64,000 nt of DNA from Hyaloperonospora brassicae. Lineage: Eukaryota; Oomycota; Peronosporomycetes; Peronosporales; Peronosporaceae. Location: assembly GCA_947650285.1 (NCBI GenBank), contig CANTFL010000090.1, positions 372,001 through 436,000 of the forward strand, in the 5' to 3' direction. Below the pieces are notes generated by a model that made no database searches, was not told the DNA's origin, and saw only the letters and a list, made by a program, of their open reading frames with translations. Position 1 is the stretch's first letter. Every line of letters starts with the position of its first letter. The position numbers were made by a program, and so were the translations under genes. Below are positions 1-9,033 of this stretch, in pieces.

Positions 1-1727
1 CGGCACTTGTACGTAGCTCCAGGTTTTGTATCCCCTGAGCTACCAATACGTATTATTTGTCGTCGCCCAGTGTTCTTGTAGTACGGGGGTGGAAGTATAA
101 ATACTGCAGGAGTTTTTGTGCTGGAAACAACACCAATTATCCCCCCTTTAAAGCCTTGCTTAGAGTTCTTCACAATATGTGACGGATGAAAGATGAAGTT
201 ACGCCGATTGTGGATCCGAAAGTATGCTACACGGAGACAGTGTGGTGGTAAGGCAATCCCATTTAAACTAAGTTTGAACGTGAACACTTTAATGTTTCAA
301 TCTGGACATGTCGATATGTTGCATAGCCTTGATTCGAGGTAAACTATACCCATGAGTAGATCACGACGCTATATAATTGCCCGCAGTCTTTATTTCTATC
401 TTTTAAAGCGCTCGCGCACGAGGATTTGATGTAAGGTCATGAGCTGTCCATTTCTTGATCATATATGATGCGTACAAAATTTGTCTATAGCAGCCTTCGT
501 CGAAAATCTTATTACCTTTAGAGGTGTTGCATGACTAATATCATTGAAAAGGATCGTATTGTTGTTAATCTCAACAAAATTGGTAGTGCGCCATCCGAAA
601 ATTGTACATGGTGTCATCGGTGACACGTTATAATCGTGAGGGAGGTTTATTGTGAACGTGTGGGTGGTGTCACCATTGATTCCACTCGAATTAGTGCTTG
701 CCACATGATGACCAGCATCCATCGGCTTATTAACAAAGGCTGTCCAGTACATTAGATCGATCTCTTAGAGGTACGTGGCCACAACGTTTCCTTAATTTGA
801 CGACATTGACATGATAACCTCATTGCAGTCAACCTCTGTCTCTATGGACTCCCCTTGTTTCCACACCGCATTCTCAAATTCGCGTCCAGAGCAGCCAAAG
901 TTACGCTTAACATTACTTAATATGTATATCGCGCGGAAACGGATTTGAACACTGATACACGTCCTTATCCACACAATCATCAAGCTTCTTGAATTTTCAC
1001 GATTGCACATGACAGCGACATTCATGAAATTAATTCCAGAATTGATACGCTAAATGATAAACCACGCAACGTTGTTTTCTTTTTCACTTAAACAATCGCT
1101 GATGCAAGCTTGCTGTTTTTTTTGTTTCCATCTTGTATAATTAGAGAAAGTATCACATTATTGTACTTTACATGACGAGAATGGGTGCCATCAAAGCCAA
1201 CTACCGGGATATCGAAAGGATGGATGTCGACTTAACTCCAACTGCCCCCAAATTCGAAATATAGGTTGTGATGATCGAGGTCAAGTTCCACAGTGCTGCC
1301 TGGATTGACGTAAATCGACTCCACCAAGTGTGGGGCAAGGAGCGGGAAAGATGGATTCCACTCTCCTTCCATGTCATAAACCACCGCATCCTTGGCCCTT
1401 TTAGTCTTGCTTCGATACAAGGGAAAAATAGTGCCATCACGTGCCTATACAAGCGCATCAATTGACTTATGTTTAATGCCCTTGTCGCCTCAAACAGCGG
1501 CATTAAAAGTTGACAGCAGTTGAATTTGCCAAGCTAATGGTTTGGCAATACCCATGCATCAATCGGAGTGGCTATCAATAAACGTAAAAACGTAAAACTA
1601 GGGTTTTTCAGCCACCCATTCTCTCTTAGTCATACGTACCTCTCACGGGCATCCATCTATGGAGATACGTATGTCTTACTTCTACCACTAATTTTCTTCA
1701 CTTTGCAAAGTCAATTTATTTGAAACA

Positions 1728-1790
1728 TTTCGATCCGTCGTTGCTGCAACCGCGTGTATAAAACGCGGTTGCAGCAACGACGGATCGAAA
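1728..1790. repeat. Perfect inverted repeat, 28-bp arms, 7-base loop
   Basis: Positions 1728-1755 are the exact reverse complement of 1763-1790, with loop GTATAAA at 1756-1762. After one mismatch the pairing resumes for three more bases on each side. The arm core is GATCCGTCGTTGCTGCAACC. It lies inside the decayed minus-strand coding region. It could be a fold-back element end or a recent inverted duplication; no target duplication was seen. Confidence 0.9.
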
Positions 1791-2040
1791 CGTTATTCCA
1801 TACGTCAGACCATTAGTACCGTGAATAGCGCCCGATTCGATCGCCATAGTTTCTCCATACATCTTGATGTTACGTTGTGCAAAATGCCCCTTACACACCA
1901 TTGAAAAATACAACAATTTGATGAATTGATACAACTAAATTTATAAGTGTATCGACTATCTCGATTAATAATGGTTTCTCGACGAGTAACATCATTTAAA
2001 CATATAAATCAAACTATGTCTGTCATTCATAATACTGGCA

Positions 2041-2286
2041 CTGCAATACATACACACGGTAGCACACAATCGTTTATCAACACAATCGTCATCAACCGTA
2101 AGTACTGACCTGTTTCTTCCACTGGTCGCGAGCTTATACGGATGCACACCACTTGAATCAGTCATCAGCTTGATATCTGCCTAGCCCCTTTACTGCAATG
2201 CATGTACACGGAAAGAACGCAATCGTTTTTCATCACAATCGTCATCAGCAGTAAGTACTGACCTGTTGCTGCCACTGGTCGCAAGC
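2041..2286 (+). repeat. Imperfect direct repeat, two units of about 94 bp
   Basis: Unit 1 (2041-2134) and unit 2 (2193-2286) both run from CTGCAAT through a CACAATCGTCATCA core and GTAAGTACTGACCTG to CCACTGGTCGC, with scattered substitutions. Unit starts are 152 bp apart. Each unit contains GTAAGTACTGAC, which resembles a splice donor followed by a branch site, so the repeat may be a duplicated intron edge; this is inference. Confidence 0.7.
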
Positions 2287-2676
2287 GGTACTGTGTCCCA
2301 ACGGCGTCCCCACGATCACGAGTTCGTGTGACTGGACCGGGATCGCATGAAATGTGCTCACTGGTAGTGAGCACATCGGCGCGTGGGCGAGTTTTGATAA
2401 GCGAACGAACGTTGGTAGAAAATGGAGTGGTCGGTACCATGCGTGACAGTTGTCTATCATTTGGAAAGACTCGTTCGTAATCAAGCAGTTTCTTGTCCCA
2501 TGTTGCAGTCAAGAATAATGTGGTTAGCACTATTTAGCGTGTTTTTATACTTAACAAAAGTATAGTAGTGGTTCTGGGACTTCTTTATAATTTGTGGTAA
2601 TGGTAATGGCAATGATCTACTAATTCATCTATCTCTAACGGCACTACAACTTGGCCATTTTTAACTGCATATGGTA

Positions 2677-3210
2677 TGTAGCGGAGCTACACAGCTCCTT
2701 AAGTCAGAGGAAGACTTAACGCATAATAAGCAACTTTGGTTCTACGAACCCGACTAAAAGAGTCAACAGCTTCGAGAGTTAAGGTTTGGTACAAAGCACC
2801 CGACTTAAAGAGTCAACAAGCTCAGAAGGCTTACGGTCTCTGTTCCAGGAGGACCAAATAATTCAAAGAATCAAACGCACAGAGTGCACAAGGAGTAGAT
2901 GCCTTAACAAGGCGTTGCTACCTCCTTATCTACCGCAAGACGCCTCAAAGGAGCACGTGTCTTTTGTTGATCAAAATGGTAACTGAATTTTATTTCTTCT
3001 TTTAACCTAAAAGAACACCGTAGAACAAAGTAATTAACCTACTCGCTAATGTCCTAAATAAACCTCTCAAAAGATCTCGTAATCAATGATTGGCAGACAT
3101 CAGTCTTCAACAATGATACTTGTGTTCTGATATTGCTTTAAAGGAATTCCCATCCCTTGTGTGTACCACACCTATTGTCGACTACCGGTCGACATGGAAC
3201 CCCGTTCACA
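2677..3210 (-). repeat. Gypsy-1 3' LTR
   Basis: 534 bp, nearly the same as 8509-9033 from GTAGCGGAGCTACACAGCTC to the common CACACCTATTGTCGACTAC. It differs by an extra block of about 9 bases near 3186-3195 and scattered substitutions. The inner end CCGTTCACA is directly followed by a purine-rich tract on the minus strand, which fixes the border. Confidence 0.88.
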
Positions 3211-3222
3211 CTCCCCCACCAG
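3211..3222 (-). other. Gypsy-1 polypurine tract
   Basis: On the minus strand CTGGTGGGGGAG lies directly upstream of the 3' LTR start TGTGAACGG, the expected place for the plus-strand primer of reverse transcription. Confidence 0.75.
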
Positions 3223-3315
3223 ACTGACGTTTCCACAAAACGTCAGTCAAATTCTTTTCTCGAGGAGGACGGCGTGTGTGCGCTTCAATCTTACGGTTGG
3301 CAAAACACAAACACA

Positions 3316-4668
3316 ATGGCATCGCCACCCCATGAGTTCTCGACTCTCTCGTCTTACCTCGGCATCGATGTGGATGTGGATAATGAGAGCGATACCGATA
3401 TCCATGGTGACGAGAGGACGATGTCCGACGCACCAGCGCAAGAGGTAGCGCCTCATATTGCACCAAAACCATAGACCGAGCGTGGCGAAGCCAACGCGCC
3501 ATCAGCGCCTCATCAAACACTTATCGTGGGCGATGCCATCATCACTAATCCGCTTGATGAGCAACAACAGTTGGCTATTTAACGAGAAGAGAGCGCTCAG
3601 CGCCGTATGCAGCTTGCTGCAACCCTTGAGGGTCGTCGTGGCTATCTGTTCTTACCACTCAATGTGAAGGAGCGTGTACGCCAAACTATAGGTCGTTCTT
3701 TGGCAACGATGGCCATAGGCGCTGAGCCTACATCTTTTGATGAGGTGGCGAGTCGACAGGCACTTCGTGAGAGGTACCTGCAGCCCCACTTGACGACTCA
3801 AGGTCAATACAAGTTGCGATTTGACACGCAAGCACGGGGTGCACCGGTTCCACCGATTAAAATTATAGACTTCCTCTTATTCGCAGGCGAATCTCAGGAG
3901 GAAGAAGACAACGCTTTTGTTTGCTGGGTGCATCAGAAACGACACCTCAGCAGCGTGTTAGCTCTCAGAGCAATTGCCGAGGTGGCAGATGTTCGTCTAG
4001 AGCGAAATCTTCGGTATGATTACGCCAAGCTTAAGGCCAGAGGCCAGTTGCAAACTCGCACACTCTATGGTCCGGCTGTGCCGGTTGGTGTGGGTGTTGG
4101 TACAGCGGTGCCCACCGACCTACCTGCCTCCACCGCTTTTGGTGAGAAGCGCTCTCGGTCGAGGGATGAACCCTGCCACGATGTTCAAAAACATAAACGG
4201 CGTATGGGCAACCCTGCCGAAGGGGTGTCTTAAACTCCCACGAGTTCCTCGACTCCGGGTACCCTCGCCACTTCACCAGATACTGGTACTGACCCTGACG
4301 ACGACGTCGTTTCAGGAGTCGCTCCACATGGAATTGGCGGTTTCCTTGCTCATCGAGAAGCGTCGGAGGTGGTCGGTATACCGATGGAGGAGCATGAGAA
4401 GATGCTTCTCGAGATGAGTGGTCTCTGTGAGACATGGGGTAAGACCCAGAGTGCATTTGACGCGATGCGAGCCCGTGTCCAGGCGTTGAAGTTGGACCAA
4501 GCCCGGATGGAGGCTCAGCTTGACCTCCCGATACGGATTCAGCAACCGATGGCAAGGCCAACCTACCCGGCGCAAGCGCCTTCAAGTTCACGTGGGACGG
4601 ATCTTGATACGCCTCAAGCAAACCAACGTAGAACACGGAGTGTGTGGGCAGTTTGCGCGGAAGGTTGA
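3316..4668 (+). pseudogene. Antisense reading frame of Gypsy-1 (unknown function, three stops)
   Basis: One plus-strand frame stays open from ATG 3316 to TGA 4666-4668 apart from three stops at 3472 (TAG), 3580 (TAA) and 4231 (TAA), about 450 codons in all. Visible order: an acidic N-terminus (DVDVDNESDTDIHGDE), a helical middle (about 3607-4100, with EEEDNAFVCWV and the RLERNLRYDYAKL stretch), a basic patch (EKRSRSRDEP, HKRR), an acidic linker (DPDDD), and a helical C-terminus rich in Glu, Leu and Arg (HEKMLLEMSGL, FDAMRARVQALKLDQ). The 3' third lies opposite the chromodomain end of pol. The same layout occurs in Gypsy-2, so a real accessory gene now decayed is plausible. No family recognised. 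Confidence 0.6.
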
Positions 4669-5335
4669 GCGTATACGCAAGTCCCTTCTTCGTGACGACT
4701 GTGAAAGGTCCAATAAAGCGTGGACGCAACTTTGTCTTAAAGACGGCGGACACTACATTTGTAGGTAAGGTTTTAGCATTATGTAAAATTTGGTCTCCGA
4801 CCTCATAACGTTCAATACAACCTCTGCCTTTAGCATCAGCTTGTTCCTTCTGCTTGTCTTGGCTATCAGCCAGTGCGTCACGCACATGTCGTAAGACATT
4901 CAATCGCGTTGCGAGAAACTCGCTTACCTGTTTTTAAACAGTAGAAGGGCTGCTATCAGCAAGCCGATCGGCAACTCCTCCCTCACCAATCCTTGGATCA
5001 CGCAGTGGTAGCGTTAACGGAACGCGAGGGTGTGTGAGACCATTCACACAATATGGTGTGCAGCCGGTAAATGCATGCACGGCGTTATTCAACGCAAACT
5101 CAACGACAGGGATCATCGAAGTCCAACGCTTTGGCGTTTCAGAGCAAACACTGCGCAAAATAGCACCGATGATGCGATTCACTCGCTCGGTTTGACCATC
5201 AGTCTGCGGATGATCCGCGGTGGACATGTCCAAACGTGTATTGAGCACCTCGATGATGGACTTCCAAAACTTCCCAATGAAGCGAGGATCTCTATCAGAG
5301 ACAATTGCCAACGGCAAGTCGTGATGTCGAAACAC
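4031..5335 (-). pseudogene. Gypsy-1 integrase core, C-terminal domain and chromodomain
   Basis: From the deletion joint near 5335 the frame reads integrase core (VSDRDPRFIGKFW, then HPQTDGQTERVN with the catalytic Glu). After one TAA near 4930 it continues into the C-terminal GPF domain (FIGPFTVV, AYTLNLP, FYVGLL), a Ser/Pro-rich linker, and a chromodomain (FHVERLLKRRR, then YLVKWRGYPESRNSWE). The integrase zinc finger and first catalytic Asp are absent through the upstream deletion. Chromodomains of such elements are thought to steer integration to marked chromatin. The long tail after the chromodomain lies opposite the antisense frame and may be spurious. Confidence 0.85.
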
Positions 5336-6137
5336 TCGATTCGTGCGCATGCACTCGAACACCGCTCGTAAATGGTCAATGTGATTGTCCACATCTGACC
5401 GACCGTTCATAGCACGACTATGGACAAAGATGGCATCAAATTATGTCTGTGCATATCCTCGGTGAGGTCTGAACAATTGTGTCACAAGACGATTAATTGT
5501 AGCCTGGGGATTTGATAACCCTTGCGGCATTACAAGCCACTCCCAGAGCATACCGCTCGGAGTGCTGACCGCTGTCAGCAGAATATCGCTTTCTCGCATG
5601 AGCAGCTGGTACTAACCATCGACTAAGTCGAGCGCACTGTACATTGTACATCCCACCATATTGTTCTGAAGAACATCCTTCCTCGAATTTGGTGTCTAGG
5701 CCGGGATGGTGGCAGCATTAAGCTTATTTGTAAGCATAAACAATGCGCCACTTCCCATTGGGATTTTTGACACAGAAGGTCGGTGTGGAATGGGGAGATT
5801 TGCTCTCACGTACCAATCCTGCCGCGTGCTTTGCACGAAAGAAGTCGTCTATGACGTCATACTGTTCATTTGGTCAAGGCCACTGCCCTGTTACACAGTA
5901 TTTAGTTCCAGGAACCAAGTCAATTTCATGACGTACACCTCTTTCCAAAGGTAAGGCGGACGGTGGGTTGCGACACACCACGTCCTGAAACTCCTTTGCC
6001 AAAAAATAAAAAGGATCAAGAGGATTCTTAAGGATCGAAGATCCACCACGGGCATCCAATGCCGTCTCTGTGTCCTCAAGGACAGACTCGTCCAATAACG
6101 AGGATAAGTTCACCTCATTATCCGGCCGAATGACCAC
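5336..6137 (-). pseudogene. Gypsy-1 reverse transcriptase remnant, truncated
   Basis: The frame at 6137-5874 ends in a typical RT lead-in (LPLERGVRHEIDLVPGTKYC). Further down come PSGMLWEWLVMPQGLSN-like residues and a broken active-site region where YLDD should be. At about 5330-5345 the frame passes straight from ECMRTNRV (RT) into FRHHDLPLAIVSDRD (integrase). The RT thumb, RNase H, integrase zinc finger and first third of the integrase core are therefore missing, a loss of about 1.5-2 kb judged from the intact relative Gypsy-2. Several stops lie between 5411 and 5870. Confidence 0.8.
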
Positions 6138-6332
6138 TAACTCGGGTAATTTTCCTGCCTGTAAGGCTTAGCTAAATTCGCCTTCAGACATTCCGTCTAG
6201 GTCAAATAGAGTATTCAAGAATGGAAGAGTCTCAATACTAATATTGCCATCAATCTGACCAGTCAACCCATTGAAAAGTGTATAAAGTGTATTAATACTA
6301 TTATCACTTCGTGACTTCTTAGACGTTGGGCG

Positions 6333-6860
6333 CTAAATAGTTGCCAGTCTACGCTTAGATTTTTCCCTCAAAGAAACCTTACGCCTCCTAGAGGCCGGGA
6401 TAGTAGGGTCCCTGTGGTTGCTATTCATCTTAGCACGCTCTATACGAGATCTTATGTCTTGAACGACATCTGGTGAAGTGTTACGTATCTCGAACACTTC
6501 ACCCAGTGGATTCACACGTACCACTTCACGTACAGCATCCGGGCCTAGCCCTGAACACTCTGGCTTCTCGCCATTTATGTCATTACCGACATTCAGTGAG
6601 GTGCCACCTCGGCCGCCCTCACTCGATGGAATTTCACGTGCCATCCCACTCACGTCAGAGGAATTACATTCTTGATGTCTCGGATCTAGGCCAACCATTC
6701 CTGCATCATGCATTGACTCATTATAATAACGATTATCACTCAACGGAGTATAACTCTCTTCACATACGGTGAAAGAGCTCCACTCAATATTGATGTCATT
6801 GACATTGAAGTTAACCAGATCTGACATACCAATGTCCAGCACATTGACATCTTTCGTCAA
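6333..6860 (-). other. Gypsy-1 protease-RT linker, open stretch
   Basis: A 175-codon open stretch between protease and RT, polar and acidic at first (DIGMSDLVNFNVNDIN) and basic at the end (ASRRRKVSLREKSKRR). Its position matches the long, poorly conserved linker seen in Gypsy-2. No catalytic motif. It is probably part of the original gag-pol polyprotein. Confidence 0.5.
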
Positions 6861-6902
6861 TGGCTCGCGCCAAAAGCGTTTTTGTTGCTTAGCAAAGGTA
6901 GG

Positions 6903-7260
6903 TTAATGACTCCCCAAAGCTTCGCTAGAAACATTGCGCGTGGCGCCTAAGGTCTTAGACCTCCAATTAATCCATGTATCATGGCGTTCAAGCCAAGCCA
7001 TACCTTGGATGGGATCATATCTCGAATCCAAATCGAGGACAAGACAGCGTTCAATGCTTTTATAGTCTAAAAACTTCACACCTAAGTTCAATGGAAATTT
7101 AGGCACCGCGACGTGACTACCAGTCGCTAAACGAATGGTGATCGAATCACCTTCATGTGCTTTGAGCCCATCAGCATATTGTTGACATTCCTTAAGGTAA
7201 CGACGTCGAGCATATTTGCATGATGCTCCGGAGTCGATTAGGATCGACCAATGCTTCTCA
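6903..7260 (-). pseudogene. Gypsy-1 aspartic protease
   Basis: Minus-strand reading shows LIDSGASCKYARRR at about 7250-7205, with the Asp-Ser-Gly triad of retropepsins. A flap-type stretch (TIRLATGSHVAVPKFPLNLG) and the closing motif IQGMAWLERHDTWINW at about 7000-6950 follow. It would cut the gag-pol polyprotein inside particles. The catalytic Asp is present, but the frame is broken between 7106 and 7200. Confidence 0.75.
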
Positions 7261-7390
7261 AAGCCAGGTAATTTCGCCTAAGCGACTAACAAGCGAACCT
7301 TGTATCCACGCTCTGTGCTTGCGGGCACAGAGCTCGGTGGGGCTAATCCCTGTTTCGCTCTAACTCGTAGAGAAGCAACATAACTCAGTT

Positions 7391-8455
7391 CTACCCCAGT
7401 AGGGAGCCCCGCACCAACTGGGTGTCGACGTTTCCTCGTGCCATACCAGGTTTCTTGTTGGAACTGGGGTTTCGACCCATAGGAGTCGGTTGATGCTTAC
7501 GCAAATAACAAGTGGGACGCAAGAGTTTAGTGCTTCCGAACATATAACAGCGTTTCAGTTCCTGTTGTTGCTCTGCAACATGAAGCTCCGCTTCACCTTC
7601 ATCTTCAGCATGGCTGAGATCCATTGGTTTTGGCTTAGAGTAAGCCGACGTGCTCGCAGAGGTTGCCCTCGCAAAGCTTGGGTTGTACCCATTCCAACCA
7701 AGTCTGGTCGACTTGAAGTTGTACTCAGTATTTTAAACGATGCTAACAGCCTCCTTAAAAGTAGAAGGAGGGATCGAAAAACCTCGGTCCTGGCAACGCC
7801 ATTGAGAAGACCTACCATTAAGACATGTCACACGGACAGTCTCAGAGAGAGGGTAAGACTGCATATCAGCCATAAGAGTTCTCAACTCTTGGACATAGAT
7901 CGCTAACTCATTCTTACCCTGAAGGGTAGACAAGAAGCGTGAGCGCACGCGATAAGCCTGGTTAGGCGGCGAGTAAACTCGCAAAAGGTCTAACTTGAGC
8001 GAATTCCATGTGGGAAACGCCAAGACGACCAACGTTCCACACGTCAGAGCCCAATCTCTAGCTCTTCCATCGAGCTTGAAGTAAGTCAGCGAGACCCGGT
8101 AGTACTCCAGTGAGATAAGGCCAGAGCTCATGGTCATCTTAATTTCACGGATACAGAGGGTGCGGTTTTCTCCCTCCTTCCCGGATTAATGTTTAGCGTC
8201 CACCATAAGGGGACGAGGCTTAGCCTATTCATCTGGAATCGCCACTTAGCGTGTTGGCATAACCGACGCTACCTGGGTTTGAAACTGATCTACCAGGGCC
8301 TTTTCATACTGCATGAAGGTCTCGACTCGTGCATTAAGCACATCGGGACCTTGTGCAGCTAGAAACTTCACATACTCTAAGCCTACGGCCGTGGTCAGCT
8401 TACCAAAATCGACCTTTTGAGCCTCAGAGAGGGATGTGGATTGCTCCATCCTCAC
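7391..8455 (-). pseudogene. Gypsy-1 gag, broken
   Basis: Three minus-strand pieces: 8455-8246 (helical N-terminus), 8137-7733 (capsid-like, including KLDGRARDWALTCG, FPTWNSLKLDLLRVYSPPNQ and RFLSTLQGKNELAIYVQELR) and 7624-7391. The capsid part matches the retrotransposon gag family by pattern. A zinc-knuckle remnant (RCYMFGSTKLLRPTCYLRKH) keeps the first and last Cys but lacks the second Cys and the His. Stops and frameshifts separate the pieces. Confidence 0.75.
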
Positions 8456-8490
8456 AGAAGATCAGTCGTCACCGATTCAGGCGTAGATTG

Positions 8491-8506
8491 ACTACTAGTG
8501 CTACCA
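8491..8506 (-). other. Gypsy-1 primer binding site
   Basis: On the minus strand TGGTAGCACTAGTAGT starts two bases after the 5' LTR end. Gypsy-2 has TGGTAGCACTTTGTAG at the same place, so both families share the first nine bases and probably prime on the same tRNA; which tRNA was not determined. Confidence 0.7.
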
Positions 8507-8508
8507 AG

Positions 8509-9033
8509 TGTAGCGGAGCTACACAGCTCCTTAAGTCAGAGGAAGACTTAACGCATAATAAGCAACTTTGGTTCTACGAACCCGACTCAAATAGTCAACA
8601 GCTCCGAGAGCTAAGGTTTGGTACAAAGCACCCGACTTAAAGAGTCAACAAGCTCAGAGAGCTTACGGTCCCTGTTCCAGGGGGACCAAACAATTCAAAG
8701 AATCAAACGCACAGAGTGCACAAGGAGTAGATGCCTTAACAAGGCGTTGCTACCTCCTTATCTACCGCAAGACGCCTCAAAGGAGCACGTGTCTTTTGTT
8801 GATCAAAATGGTAACTGAATTTTATTTCTTCTTTTAACCTAAAAGAACACCGTAGAACAAAGTAATTAACCTACTCGCTAATGTCCTAAATAAACCTCTC
8901 AAAAGATCTCGTAATCAATGATTGGCAGACATCAGTCTTCAACAATGATACTTGTGCTCTAATATTACTTTAAAGGGGATCCCGTCCCTTGTGTCTACCA
9001 CACCTATTGTCGACTACGTGTAACCCCGTTACA
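8509..9033 (-). repeat. Gypsy-1 5' LTR
   Basis: 525 bp, near-copy of 2677-3210. Read on the minus strand it opens TGTAACGGGG and closes CCGCTACA, next to the primer binding site. It is clearly diverged from the 3' LTR by substitutions and one indel block, so the insertion is not recent. Confidence 0.88.

Larger units (their letters stand above)
1..2676. other. Unassigned DNA with a decayed minus-strand coding region
   Basis: No recognisable family. Between about 1934 and 1 the minus strand carries a series of short open stretches in changing frames (about 1934-1716, 1503-1201, 1025-792, 752-459 and roughly 330-1), as expected for one long gene broken by stops and frameshifts. The 752-459 piece encodes 97 residues including TFTINLPHDYNV and FGWRTTNF. 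The 1420-1232 piece includes GEWNPSFPLL and ELDLDHHNLYFEFG. A further minus-strand open stretch at 2165-2530 (121 codons) was not recognised. A transposon or an old integrated virus-like gene is possible, but nothing seen decides this. No tRNA or LTR was found here. Confidence 0.3.
2677..9033 (-). mobile_element. Gypsy-1: decayed Ty3/Gypsy LTR retrotransposon with chromodomain
   Basis: A 6.36-kb element read on the minus strand: 5' LTR 8509-9033, gag, protease, RT remnant, integrase, chromodomain, 3' LTR 2677-3210. The order protease-RT-integrase-chromodomain defines a Ty3/Gypsy element. In element orientation the LTRs open with TGTAACGGGG (5') or TGTGAACGGGG (3') and close with CCGCTACA. The flanks TGGTA (2672-2676) and TGGTG (9034-9038) match at 4 of 5 bases, consistent with an aged target duplication. 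Many stops plus a deletion running from RT into integrase make it non-functional. A plus-strand reading frame (3316-4668) runs against pol. Confidence 0.9.
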
